Source: Planococcus sp. PAMC 21323
GTDB taxonomy: Bacteria; Bacillota; Bacilli; Bacillales_A; Planococcaceae
NCBI RefSeq assembly: GCF_000785555.1
Contig: NZ_CP009129.1
Span: 2,790,001-2,854,000, forward strand
Direction: 5' to 3'
DNA length: 64,000 bases
The notes under the pieces: model-generated
The model's database searches: none
Told to the model about the DNA's origin: nothing
What the model saw: only the letters and a program-made list of their open reading frames with translations
Position numbers and translations under genes: made by a program
In this document: in pieces, positions 27,616-36,113 of the stretch
Layout of the letters: each line of letters opens with the position of its first letter
How positions within the stretch are numbered: the first letter of the stretch is position 1

Positions 27616-27709
27616 CCGCCACTTCCCTCCGCTGGTATGATCCAGATCAGGTTCAAAGGGTCCGAGCTTATGCTCGTCTCAGCCGATATCCGGCTCCCCT
27701 AGTGGTGTT
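27616..27709 (-). ncRNA. TPP riboswitch (THI box)
   Basis: The minus strand reads ACTAGGGGAGCC, GGCTGAGA, ACCCTTTGAACCTGATCTGG and ATACCAGCGGAGGGAAGT in the order of the THI-box aptamer, with the variable P3 hairpin GAGCATAAGCTC between. Thiamine diphosphate binding should favour the downstream terminator and switch off tenA-thiMDEW. Confidence 0.98.
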
Positions 27710-27830
27710 TTTATTTATGTTTTCGACATCACTATATCATAGATTCTGATAATTCTATAGTCTTTACAAAGTTCTTTTTGGTATTTTTGGATAGAATTGC
27801 GTATACACATGACTAGCATGCTCTAAAATG

Positions 27831-28388
27831 TTACTTCATAAATACGGTAATATCATTTTCATTTTTCTCCACCAACTTTTCTACCAAGTTCATATAATCT
27901 TCCCCAAATTCCTCCATCCATTCGAGGTCACTAATATCTCCACTCCCTAATTTCTCCTCAAGATACGCATTGATGTAAGCATTTTGTTCGTTAATTTTTT
28001 TAGCGTATTGTGTTTGGAACTCCTCAGGTGACATATCTAGTTTTTTAGCTTGAGCTATAGCATATGCACGTACTTGCTTACTGCCGTCATCTTTTGTATT
28101 TTCAGGAGGAAGTTTTTCAAAATCATCATGGTTTTTTTCTCCCGTCAACTGAGCAGAAATATCAAGGTCCATTTCCTTTACCTCTTGTTTGATCAACTCT
28201 ACTTGTATTGCTGAATCTAAATAATTTAATGCCGCATCATCAGGATATAGAAATCGTAAATCCCCTATTGTAATTTCGTGGTTGTTTACGATAGCGGCCA
28301 CTTCATCGTCCTCGTATGTTGAAATTCCGCTACAACTAGCTAACATAGTCGATCCAAGTAAAACCGCTATGCACAGAATCTTTTTCAA
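27831..28388 (-). CDS. Lipoprotein with SurA/PrsA-like N-terminal domain
   Basis: 185 residues. A lipoprotein signal peptide (MKKILCIAVLLGS) ends in the lipobox LASC, with the modified cysteine at residue 19. The mature part starts EVAAIVNNHEITIGDLRFLY, resembling the N-terminal substrate-holding domain of SurA/PrsA-type chaperones, followed by charged helices; there is no parvulin isomerase domain. It should sit on the outer face of the membrane. The start is TTG 28388, seven bases after AGGAAG. Chaperone function is inference. Confidence 0.65.
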   Translation of the reverse strand: MKKILCIAVLLGSTMLASCSGISTYEDDEVAAIVNNHEITIGDLRFLYPDDAALNYLDSAIQVELIKQEVKEMDLDISAQLTGEKNHDDFEKLPPENTKDDGSKQVRAYAIAQAKKLDMSPEEFQTQYAKKINEQNAYINAYLEEKLGSGDISDLEWMEEFGEDYMNLVEKLVEKNENDITVFMK

Positions 28389-28501
28389 TCCCCCACTTCC
28401 TTTCCTAACGCATGATCAATAAACTTCTACTTATAGAGTTTATACGTTTTTAAGGTTCAGAAAGTTTCGTTAACTGAAAATAAGATCCTAATTTTTAACA
28501 C

Positions 28502-28531
28502 AAAAAAACGCCCCTGAAAATTCAGGAACGC
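28502..28531 (-). terminator. Intrinsic terminator after rlmN
   Basis: On the minus strand GCGTTCCTGAA pairs with TTCAGGGGCGT (three G-U pairs), followed by seven T. Confidence 0.85.
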
Positions 28532-28540
28532 TTGAGTTTA

Positions 28541-29614
28541 TTAAACTGTTACTTCTTTTTTATCTTTTTTAATTTGTTTGCTTCGTAATTGACCACAAGC
28601 AGCATCAATATCTGCACCTTGCTCGTGACGTACGCCACAGTTAATACCTTTTTTCTTTAATGCATCATAAAATGCACTGATTGCTTCTGGTGTACTTTGT
28701 TGATATTGATCGTGCTCATCAACTGAGTTGTATGGAATCAAGTTAACGTATGACAAGTGACGCTTATCTTCTAGCAATTTTGCTAATTGATGCGCTTCTT
28801 CCACATGGTCATTCACATCACGCAATAAAATATATTCAAACGTAATCCGACGGTTGGATTTCTCCAAGTAGTAATCGATAGAAGCCATTAACTTCTCGAT
28901 TGGATACGCTTTGTTTATTTTCATAATACGTGTGCGTAATTCATTTGTTGGCGCGTGAATCGAAATTGCAAGGTTAACTTGCAAACCTTCGTCTGCGTAA
29001 TCGTAAATTTTTGGTACAATCCCACTCGTTGATACAGTAATGTGGCGAGCTCCAATTGCTAAGCCTTTTTGAGAGTTGACAACGTTTAAGAAGCCCATCA
29101 AATTCGTATAGTTATCGAATGGTTCACCGATACCCATAACAACGATATGACTTACACGCTCGTCTTTTTGTTGTGCATCAAAATGCGCTTGTACTTGCAT
29201 AATTTGCTCAACAATTTCGCCCGCGTTTAAATCGCGGCTCTTTTTCAATAGTCCGCTGGCACAGAAACTACAGCCAATGTTACAACCAACTTGAGTGGTT
29301 ACACATACAGAATTTCCGTATTTAAAACGCATCAATACCGTTTCAATCAAGTTGCCATCTTGCATTTGGAAAAGAAACTTAATCGTTCCGTCTGCAGATT
29401 CTTGTTTAACCGTTTCTTTTAACGTACGAATCAAAAAATTGTCTTCAAGCAGTTGAATGCATTCTTTCGAAAGGTTATTCATTTCCGCAAATTCAGTGAC
29501 ACGTTTAATATACAACCAATCCCATACCTGCTCCGCACGGTATTTTTTCTGGCCATTTTCTAAAAACCATTCTTTTAACTGGTCTATCGTTAATCCATAG
29601 ATGGAATTTTTCAT
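28541..29614 (-). CDS. rlmN: 23S rRNA (adenine-2503-C2) methyltransferase
   Basis: 357 residues, a radical-SAM dual-specificity enzyme methylating A2503 of 23S rRNA (and A37 of some tRNAs). The 4Fe-4S motif CNIGCSFC is near 110-117, [11 protein letters not shown] near 165 and [14 protein letters not shown] near 205; the C-terminal [17 protein letters not shown] contains the second catalytic cysteine. An additional cysteine in [10 protein letters not shown] precedes. Strong promoter upstream. Confidence 0.97.
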   Translation of the reverse strand: MKNSIYGLTIDQLKEWFLENGQKKYRAEQVWDWLYIKRVTEFAEMNNLSKECIQLLEDNFLIRTLKETVKQESADGTIKFLFQMQDGNLIETVLMRFKYGNSVCVTTQVGCNIGCSFCASGLLKKSRDLNAGEIVEQIMQVQAHFDAQQKDERVSHIVVMGIGEPFDNYTNLMGFLNVVNSQKGLAIGARHITVSTSGIVPKIYDYADEGLQVNLAISIHAPTNELRTRIMKINKAYPIEKLMASIDYYLEKSNRRITFEYILLRDVNDHVEEAHQLAKLLEDKRHLSYVNLIPYNSVDEHDQYQQSTPEAISAFYDALKKKGINCGVRHEQGADIDAACGQLRSKQIKKDKKEVTV

Positions 29615-29648
29615 TTTAGAACCCTCATTTCAAATTTCACAATTGCTT

Positions 29649-29677
29649 ATTATAATACTAAAAATAACGCTTGACAA
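29649..29677 (-). promoter_or_regulatory. Sigma-A promoter of rlmN
   Basis: TTGTCA (29677-29672), a 17-base spacer and TATAAT (29654-29649) on the minus strand, about 35 bases from the start codon. Confidence 0.75.
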
Positions 29678-29806
29678 CAACTATTTTTGTTTAGACAGAA
29701 AAATCTGATTAAAAAACCGAGTTATATCAGGGGTTTAAGAATTGGCTTGGGTAAAAAGAAACGAATCTTCTAAGCTCAATTTCCTATTCAAGGAGGTGGA
29801 AATGAA

Positions 29807-29837
29807 AAAACCAGGCGCTTTTCGCGGACCTGGTTTT
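29807..29837 (-). terminator. Hairpin terminator downstream of CoA-transferase copy 1
   Basis: AAAACCAGG (29807-29815) pairs with CCTGGTTTT (29829-29837), with a GCGC-type inner stem and T tract on the minus strand. It is separated from the stop codon at 30126 by two repeat copies. Confidence 0.7.
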
Positions 29838-29874
29838 AGTGGATTATAAATTTATTGAACTCCACGGGTGCTCC

Positions 29875-30116
29875 CGCTTTTCTTGTCTAGCTCCGACTCT
29901 CAGATTCTAGGGTCATAAGCCACTCTAGCTGTGCGGCTGGAAACACGCCGCTGCGCCAGAGCGTCTTATGCCCGTCGAATCTACACGAGAGTCTCCGCTT
30001 TTCTTGTCTAGCTCCGACTCTCAGATTCTAGGGTCATAAGCCACTCTAGCTGTGCGGCTGGAAATACGCCGCTGCGCCAGAGCGTCTTATGCCCGTCGAA
30101 TCTACACGAGAGTCTC
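29875..30116. repeat. Two tandem 121-bp dispersed repeats
   Basis: 29875-29995 and 29996-30116 are identical but for one base (29944 C, 30065 T). Each contains CTTGTCTAGCTCCGACTCTC, GGTCATAAGCCACTCTAGCT and GCGTCTTATGCCCGTCGAAT. It resembles a repeat family widespread in Bacillaceae (the TCTAGCTCC...GGTCATAAG...CTTATGC type); a diverged pair is at 31963-32162. The repeat abuts the stop codon of the next gene. Confidence 0.9.
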
Positions 30117-30125
30117 CGCTTTTCT

Positions 30126-31640
30126 TTATACTAATTGCTCTTTTTTCTGTAGCATGGTACCGTTTTTCGCTAAGTCTGCATGCCACGAAAATGCTTTTTC
30201 TAATACATGTGGTGTTTGTCCGCCACGTGTTAGCGCTTCTTCATAATACTCGCGAAGTTGAGCGCGGTACATCGGATGTACACAATTAGTCAATATCACT
30301 TCTACACGTTCACGCGGTGCAAGTCCACGAAGATCGGCATAGCCTTGTTCTGTCACAACTACATCGACATCGTGTTCCGTGTGATCTACATGCGAAACAA
30401 AAGGGACAACACTTGAAATGTTGCCATCTTTCGCAATTGATTTCGTCACAAAAATCGCCAATCGAGCATTACGAGCAAAGTCACCTGAGCCGCCAATCCC
30501 ATTCATCATTTTCGTACCCGAAACATGTGTTGAATTAACGTTTCCATACATATCAAATTCCAAAGCCGTGTTAATCGAAATCAACCCGAGTCGACGAATA
30601 ATTTCTGGGTGATTGGATATTTCTTGTGGGCGCATTACGATTTTATTTCGGTAGTTTTCAAATTCGCCGTAGACTTGTTTCATTTTCGGTTCGGATAAGG
30701 TGATCGAGCAACAAGATGCAAAACTTACTTTTCCAGCATCGATTAAATCAAAAACGGAGTCCTGCAATACTTCTGAGTACACTTCTAAGTCCTCGAATTC
30801 AGAATCAATCATGCCATGTAATACGGCATTCGCGACCGATCCAATACCGGATTGCAATGGAGCCAATTTCTTCGTTAGACGACCTGCACGGACTTCCGAA
30901 CGTAAAAATTCAAGTAAATGATCAGCCATGATTTTAGTTTCTTCATCGGGTGGCACGATGTTTGACGGAGAATCCAACTGTTCAGTGAAAACAATTCCAC
31001 GGATTTTTTCCATATCGACTGGAATACCTTTTGTTCCAATACGCTGATCAGCTGCTGTCAATGGAATTGGCAACCGCTCACCTTGTTTGCCCGTATCATA
31101 AATATCATGAATGCCTTCAAACAATTCTGGCTGGGCCGTATTTATTTCAACGATGATGTTTTTTGCGTGCTTGGCAAAAACCGCAGAGTTTCCTACTGAA
31201 GTTGTCGGAATGATCATGCCATCTTCTGTAATCGATAACGCTTCCACTATGGCAAAGTCAATCGCCTCTGTAACTCCTGTGCGAATCCATTCTGCCGTAT
31301 GGGATAAATGATGATCCACAAACAACATTTCGCCTTCATTGATTTTTTTACGCATAGCCGGTTCTGCTTGGAAAGGTAGGCGTTTATTAACGATACCCGC
31401 TTCTGCAAAAAGACGATCAATATCCGACCCTAACGAAGCTCCTGTAAAGACATTTACCTTAAAGCTTTCACTTTCCGAACGCTCGACTAGCGCTAAAGGA
31501 ACCGCTTTCACATCTCCAGCACGCGTAAATCCACTAAGTCCAAGTGTCATGCCATCCTGTATCCATGAAGCAGCTTCTTGTGGAGTCACCACTCGTTCTT
31601 GTAAATGTTTTGCTTTAATACGGTCAAGTTTCTGTTCCAT
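30126..31640 (-). CDS. Acetyl-CoA hydrolase / CoA transferase, copy 1
   Basis: 504 residues of the acetyl-CoA hydrolase/succinyl-CoA:acetate CoA-transferase family (Ach1/AarC/Cat1). It would exchange CoA between succinyl-CoA or acetyl-CoA and acetate-like acids. Landmarks are GLSGFTRAGD near 34, GASLGSDIDRL, LQSGIGSVANAVLHGM near 265, EVYSEVLQDSVFDLIDAGK (expected catalytic Glu region) near 285 and NGIGGSGDFARNA near 385. It is roughly three-quarters identical to 32903-34405. A candidate cre-like half site is at 31687-31701. The exact acceptor cannot be read from sequence. Confidence 0.88.
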   Translation of the reverse strand: MEQKLDRIKAKHLQERVVTPQEAASWIQDGMTLGLSGFTRAGDVKAVPLALVERSESESFKVNVFTGASLGSDIDRLFAEAGIVNKRLPFQAEPAMRKKINEGEMLFVDHHLSHTAEWIRTGVTEAIDFAIVEALSITEDGMIIPTTSVGNSAVFAKHAKNIIVEINTAQPELFEGIHDIYDTGKQGERLPIPLTAADQRIGTKGIPVDMEKIRGIVFTEQLDSPSNIVPPDEETKIMADHLLEFLRSEVRAGRLTKKLAPLQSGIGSVANAVLHGMIDSEFEDLEVYSEVLQDSVFDLIDAGKVSFASCCSITLSEPKMKQVYGEFENYRNKIVMRPQEISNHPEIIRRLGLISINTALEFDMYGNVNSTHVSGTKMMNGIGGSGDFARNARLAIFVTKSIAKDGNISSVVPFVSHVDHTEHDVDVVVTEQGYADLRGLAPRERVEVILTNCVHPMYRAQLREYYEEALTRGGQTPHVLEKAFSWHADLAKNGTMLQKKEQLV

Positions 31641-31686
31641 TCATATCACTCTCTTTCATTATCGTTTGAATCGCTCTTGTCAAAAA

Positions 31687-31701
31687 ATAAAGCGTTTTCA
31701 T
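31687..31701. promoter_or_regulatory. Weak cre-like site upstream of CoA-transferase copy 1
   Basis: The minus strand reads ATGAAAACGCTTTAT, matching cre WTGNAANCGNWNNCW at all but the C. It is 47 bp upstream of the start, which suits carbon control of acetate metabolism. The remaining 31702-31890 shows nothing else. Confidence 0.35.
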
Positions 31702-31890
31702 GAGCGTGCGCTCAGTTCGAAATCGCAAGTCTTGTAAAAAGGGTAGGATTTTTCATTATCTATCAACACTTAATTATTAGATAATTTTAGCTTATTCTGT
31801 TACAGAGCTGATTTTTACCGTGTGGAAAAGCGTTTAATGACACAAAGCAGAATATCAACTGCTTTAAGCAGCATTTCTTCACAGCAAATG

Positions 31891-31927
31891 AAAAATGCCT
31901 GTCCTAAGAAAACTGGACAGGCATTTT
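31891..31927 (-). terminator. Terminator downstream of LytTR gene
   Basis: AAAATGCCTGTCC (31892-31904) and GGACAGGCATTTT (31915-31927) form a perfect 13-bp stem. As at 29807, repeats lie between this terminator and the stop codon of the gene it serves. Confidence 0.75.
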
Positions 31928-31962
31928 CATTATTTTTTCTTTGTGGCAATGTTTTGTCAGAA

Positions 31963-32162
31963 CTATACGGCTGAAAACATGCCGCTTCGCCAGAGCGTCT
32001 TATGCCCATCGAATCTACACGGGCGCTTTCGCTTTTCGTTTTGTCTAGCTACAGCGCCCAGATTCTTGGGTCATAAGCCACTCCAGCTGTACGGCTGAAA
32101 ACATGCCGCTTCGCCAGAGCGTCTTATGCCCGTCGTATCTACACGGGCGCTTTCGCTTTTCG
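31963..32162. repeat. Diverged dispersed repeats, 124-bp period
   Basis: One partial and one complete copy of the family at 29875-30116: ACGGCTGAAAACATGCCGCT occurs at 31967 and again at 32091, followed both times by GCCAGAGCGTCTTATGCCC. The right end touches the LytTR stop codon at 32163. Confidence 0.88.
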
Positions 32163-32807
32163 TTAGAACCCTAGAAGTTTTCTGAAGTAGCTTGAATACG
32201 ACTGGCTGACGGGGATTTTTACGCCGTTGTTCATTGCTAACATGAATGTCGAATGTGTATCTGGGTAAATTTCTTTTATGTGATGCACATTGACGATAAA
32301 CGATCGATGACAGCGGATAAATGATTCTCGTGGTAAAAGGAATTCAAATTCCTGAAGTGAATTTTTATTTGTTCCAGAATACCCTTCTGCATACACATGG
32401 GTTTTGCGATCTTTTACTTCTAAGTATTTTACTTCTGTAAACGGAATCGGCTTCCAACCATCTGGACTTTTCACCGTTACCACCGACTTCCCTTCAGTAA
32501 ATGCCGGGTAGATGGCCATGACACATCCTTGAAGCTCACCTTCATGTTCAAATGGCACCGCCATCCCGTGATAAGGAACGCCAAAAAGTTCTCGATTGAT
32601 AAATTCAGAGGTCTTTTGATTGGCCTGCAATGCTTTATGAGCAATCGTTCCTGGCTTTACCGGATCTCCAGGTTTTATTTTTAAATCTACTCGTTTACTT
32701 GGGCGATAATAGATGTACTCTTTCGTATTTGTTACAGCTATTGAAATTTCATCAGAAAACAATTCTCCCATGACGTCTAACAGCGATCCTAGTGTAAAAC
32801 TTTCCAT
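32163..32807 (-). CDS. LytTR-type DNA-binding regulator
   Basis: 214 residues. The C-terminal LytTR domain (about 108-214) is clear from VKYLEVKDRKTHVYAEG, LPRESFIRCHRSFIVNVHHI and SQSYSSYFRKLLGF. The N-terminal 100 residues (ISIAVTNTKEYIYYRPS...GTIAHKALQANQKTSEFI) look like a small sensory domain rather than a response-regulator receiver; the phosphorylatable Asp pattern is absent. AGGAGGGG precedes ATG 32807. It lies between the two CoA-transferase paralogues on the same strand, so it is the natural candidate for their regulator, possibly sensing a metabolite. Confidence 0.82.
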   Translation of the reverse strand: MESFTLGSLLDVMGELFSDEISIAVTNTKEYIYYRPSKRVDLKIKPGDPVKPGTIAHKALQANQKTSEFINRELFGVPYHGMAVPFEHEGELQGCVMAIYPAFTEGKSVVTVKSPDGWKPIPFTEVKYLEVKDRKTHVYAEGYSGTNKNSLQEFEFLLPRESFIRCHRSFIVNVHHIKEIYPDTHSTFMLAMNNGVKIPVSQSYSSYFRKLLGF

Positions 32808-32867
32808 CGTACCCCTCCTGTTTTGACTCCTTAGTTTGATTATACATGAAAAATATTTTCTTCTATT

Positions 32868-32896
32868 AAAAAAACCAGCCTGTAAAAGGCTGGTTT
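32868..32896 (-). terminator. Intrinsic terminator after CoA-transferase copy 2
   Basis: AAACCAGCCT (32872-32881) and AGGCTGGTTT (32887-32896) with seven T on the minus strand. Confidence 0.88.
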
Positions 32897-32902
32897 CACT
32901 AG

Positions 32903-34405
32903 TTACTCAGATAGCAGCATGCTGCCATTAGTTGCTAAATTGGCATGCCATGAAAATGCTTTTTCTAAAACATGCGGTGTTTGACCACCGCGTAATAATG
33001 CTTCAGCGTAATAAGAACGCATTTGTTCTCGGTACATCGGATGAACGCAATTTTCAATAATGACAGGCACTCGCTCACGTGGAGCCAGTCCTCGTAAATC
33101 TGCATAGCCTTGCTCGGTGACCACGATGTCTACGTCGTGTTCGGTATGATCAACGTGCGTAACAAACGGCACCACACTAGAAATAATGCCCCCTTTAGCA
33201 ATCGACTTTGTTACAAAGATTGACAACCGGGCGTTACGCGCAAAATCTCCTGACCCGCCAATACCGTTCATCATTTTTGTGCCAGATACGTGTGTAGAAT
33301 TTACATTGCCATAAATATCGAATTCTAATGCCGTATTAATTGAAATCAACCCAAGTCGACGAATCAAGCCGGGGTGATTCGTAATTTCTTGCGGACGTAA
33401 AAGAATTTTGTTTCGGTATTTTTCAAAATCACCAAATACTTGTGCCATTTTTTCTTTAGACAAGGTAATCGAAGATGCCGAAGCAAATTTTACTTTTCCT
33501 GCGTCAATCAAATCAAAAACGGCATCTTGGAGCACTTCCGAATAGACTTCCATATCGTGAAACTCTGAATCAACCAAACCGTGGAGAACTGAGTTTGCTA
33601 CTGAACCAATCCCAGATTGCAAAGGCGCAAGTTGATTGGTCAATCGGCCTGACGCTACTTCTGCTCGTAAGAAATCCAGTAAATGTCTAGCCATTATTTC
33701 CGTTTCCTCGTCTGACTCCAAAATCGTTGATGGCGAATCGGCCTGATCAGTAAAAACAATACCTCTTACCTTTTTAAAGTCTACCGGTATTCCGATTGTT
33801 CCAATACGGTCACTAACACCTGCTAATGGAATTGGCGAGCGTTGCCCTTGTTTGCCAGGTTCATAAATATCATGCACCCCTTTAAATAGCTCAGGCTGCG
33901 AAAGATTGATTTCAATAATTACGTTTTTTGCGTGCTTGACGAAAACCGACGAGTTCCCAACTGACGTTGTGGGGATAATCATGCCATCTTCTGTAATTTC
34001 CAACGCTTCTATAACCGCAAAGTCGATTGGCTCTATAACACCAGCACGAATCCATTCAGCAGTCTGCGACAAATGGTGATCGACAAACATGATGTCTCCG
34101 TTATTTATTTTTCTTCGCATGGCAGGTTCAGCTTGAAACGGCAATCGCTTATGAACAATTCCTGCTTCCGCCATTAATTTATCAACATCCGAGCCTAAAG
34201 AAGCTCCGGTAAAAACATTTACTTTAAATTGCTCTGTTTCGGCACGGCGAACCAATGCATAAGGGATTGCTTTAGCATCTCCTGCACGTGTGAACCCGCT
34301 TAATCCGAGTGTCATTCCGTCTTCTATCCAAGACGCTGCCTCGTCAGCAGATACAACTCGGTCTTGTAATTCCGTGGCTTTAATACGATGAAGTTTGTTT
34401 TCCAT
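32903..34405 (-). CDS. Acetyl-CoA hydrolase / CoA transferase, copy 2
   Basis: 500 residues, paralogue of 30126-31640 with the same landmarks (GLSGFTRAGD, EVYSEVLQDAVFDLIDAGK, NGIGGSGDFARNA). ATG 34405 is six bases after AAGGTG; a GTG at 34414 would overlap that site. Differences are spread evenly, so both copies appear intact and under selection. Gene order copy 2, LytTR, copy 1 on one strand suggests duplication around or with insertion of the regulator; each gene has its own downstream terminator. Confidence 0.88.
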   Translation of the reverse strand: MENKLHRIKATELQDRVVSADEAASWIEDGMTLGLSGFTRAGDAKAIPYALVRRAETEQFKVNVFTGASLGSDVDKLMAEAGIVHKRLPFQAEPAMRRKINNGDIMFVDHHLSQTAEWIRAGVIEPIDFAVIEALEITEDGMIIPTTSVGNSSVFVKHAKNVIIEINLSQPELFKGVHDIYEPGKQGQRSPIPLAGVSDRIGTIGIPVDFKKVRGIVFTDQADSPSTILESDEETEIMARHLLDFLRAEVASGRLTNQLAPLQSGIGSVANSVLHGLVDSEFHDMEVYSEVLQDAVFDLIDAGKVKFASASSITLSKEKMAQVFGDFEKYRNKILLRPQEITNHPGLIRRLGLISINTALEFDIYGNVNSTHVSGTKMMNGIGGSGDFARNARLSIFVTKSIAKGGIISSVVPFVTHVDHTEHDVDIVVTEQGYADLRGLAPRERVPVIIENCVHPMYREQMRSYYAEALLRGGQTPHVLEKAFSWHANLATNGSMLLSE

Positions 34406-34636
34406 CCTTATCACCTTTCAGGGGCTTTAGTTTTTGTTAGCCTATACATTAATTATATCTTATCGGTGTTATTCTGAAGAATCGCTAGACTCCAACATCC
34501 ACGTTTTTGTCTGCCTCCCTTCACATTCTCGCAACAATCTAGAGCCTTAGACCCTCAAAACAATTCTTATTTCTTGCAATAAAAACAGAAGCGATAAATT
34601 CTAATTAAGATTGGAAAAAATATCAAGCCAATTTTA
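34406..34636. other. Divergent intergenic region
   Basis: Between CoA-transferase copy 2 and the MFS gene. A minus-strand TATAAT at about 34453-34458 is a probable -10 for the CoA-transferase gene; no clear -35 or operator was seen. Confidence 0.4.
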
Positions 34637-34666
34637 TTGACAATCGTTTTGCAGCTGAAATAATAT
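34637..34666 (+). promoter_or_regulatory. Sigma-A promoter of MFS efflux gene
   Basis: TTGACA (34637-34642), an 18-base spacer and TAATAT (34661-34666), 60 bases before the ATG. Confidence 0.65.
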
Positions 34667-34725
34667 AGAAAAGTTGTAGAAAATAAATTCATTTAATTTA
34701 TATAGAAGAAAAGAGGCTAACTGCC

Positions 34726-35925
34726 ATGTCGCCAGACCAAAAAAAGAAAATTTTTATTTTAATGATCAATATGTTTATTGCTGTCGCAAGTTTTGGAATT
34801 GTTATCCCCATTATGCCTTCCTATCTGGTATCCATTAACCAAGGCGGTATGGCAGCCGGCTTAATGATCGCTATTTTCGCAGCTTCTCAATTTCTTTTTT
34901 CACCGATTGCCGGAAAATGGGCAGATCAATACGGTCGCCGGAAAATGATTATTTATGGGTTGATTGGTTTAACCCTCTCTATGTTTGTATTCTATGCTTC
35001 CGATTCTATTTGGGTCTTGTATTTCTCTCGTGTCATTGGTGGCATAGGTGCAGCCATGCTTATTCCAGCCATTTTCGCTTATATCGCAGACATTACAACT
35101 TTTGACCAGCGCGCTAAAGGTACGAGCCTCGTTTCTGCATCGATGTCTCTCGGTATTGTTGTCGGACCTGGTATTGGTGGATTTTTGGCGGATTACTCTT
35201 TAAAACTGCCCTTTCTCGTCTCAGCACTCGTCTCTTTAGCCGCTGTTATTTTCTCAATCTTATGGTTAAAGGAATATGATGCGACTGATGCCAACCCAGC
35301 ACTTGCGGCTAAATTGACCGATGAAGAATCGATGTTCACTAAAATCGGACGCTCTACAAAGATGCCATATTTCATTCCATTAATTATTACGCTCGTCATG
35401 AGCTTTGGTTTACTGGCTTATGAATCCGTCGTCGGACTGTATTTGGACAATCAATTCAATTCTACTGCGAAAGATATCGCTATTATGATTACCGCAACCG
35501 GAATAGTTAGTGTGATTGTGCAATTGTTTGTGGTTGACCGGATTGTTCGTCGATACGGTGAAGTTGCGATACTCGTTACGTTTCTTGGAGTCGCGGCATT
35601 TGGTTTCTTACTTTCTCTTTTTGCCGGAAGCTACGTGATGTTCTTTGCCGTTTCTTTGGTAATCTTCTTAGCTACTTCTATTTTACGTCCTGTCTTGAAT
35701 ACCTTAATTTCAAAAATGGCTGAAGGTGAAGTTGGTTTTGCAATGGGCATGAACAACGCTTATATGAGTATTGGCAATGTGGCAGGTCCTTTACTTGCAG
35801 GTCTTTTATATGATGTCAACATCATCTTCCCGTTCATTTTAGGTCTTACTATGCTGCTAATAACACTCTCGATTACTGTTGTTTGGCAACGTTCACGAGC
35901 TGTAAAAACATCTACTATTGGTTAG
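34726..35925 (+). CDS. MFS drug-efflux-type transporter (12 TM)
   Basis: 399 residues of the DHA1 branch of the major facilitator superfamily, similar in layout to Bmr/Blt/NorA/TetA proteins. Motif A appears as GKWADQYGRRKM near residues 63-74, and the antiporter motif C as SLGIVVGPGIGGFLADY near 142-158. It would export small lipophilic compounds in exchange for protons; the substrate is unknown. AAGAGGCTAACTGCC precedes ATG 34726. The B12-binding MerR regulator lies directly downstream on the same strand, though with its own promoter. Confidence 0.88.
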   Translation: MSPDQKKKIFILMINMFIAVASFGIVIPIMPSYLVSINQGGMAAGLMIAIFAASQFLFSPIAGKWADQYGRRKMIIYGLIGLTLSMFVFYASDSIWVLYFSRVIGGIGAAMLIPAIFAYIADITTFDQRAKGTSLVSASMSLGIVVGPGIGGFLADYSLKLPFLVSALVSLAAVIFSILWLKEYDATDANPALAAKLTDEESMFTKIGRSTKMPYFIPLIITLVMSFGLLAYESVVGLYLDNQFNSTAKDIAIMITATGIVSVIVQLFVVDRIVRRYGEVAILVTFLGVAAFGFLLSLFAGSYVMFFAVSLVIFLATSILRPVLNTLISKMAEGEVGFAMGMNNAYMSIGNVAGPLLAGLLYDVNIIFPFILGLTMLLITLSITVVWQRSRAVKTSTIG

Positions 35926-35928
35926 TCA

Positions 35929-35956
35929 CGGGTTCTCTTTGGAGAATCCGTTTTTT
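35929..35956 (+). terminator. Intrinsic terminator after MFS gene
   Basis: CGGGTTCTC and GAGAATCCG (one G-U pair) followed by six T. Confidence 0.88.
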
Positions 35957-36039
35957 AATAGATGATCTCTAATCCATTTTCGTGTTTTGGAACTTATTGT
36001 CTGTTATACGACGAATGCCTTGCACTAGCTGTGTCCAGC

Positions 36040-36079
36040 TTTACGCGTCTATTTATAAGTTGTATAATATTTGTACAAC
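36040..36079 (+). promoter_or_regulatory. Promoter with overlapping palindromic operator
   Basis: TTTACG (36040-36045), a 17-base spacer and TATAAT (36063-36068). GTTGTA (36059-36064) and TACAAC (36074-36079) form a perfect inverted repeat over the -10, as expected for autoregulation by the MerR-type protein encoded next. Confidence 0.65.
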
Positions 36080-36113
36080 ATTAACTATAAATCTATAGAA
36101 TGAAGGTAATGCT

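Noticed and set aside
27518-27622. Upstream-extended start of tenA
   Set aside because: The extension translates riboswitch and terminator sequence; ATG 27517 has AAAGGAG directly before it.
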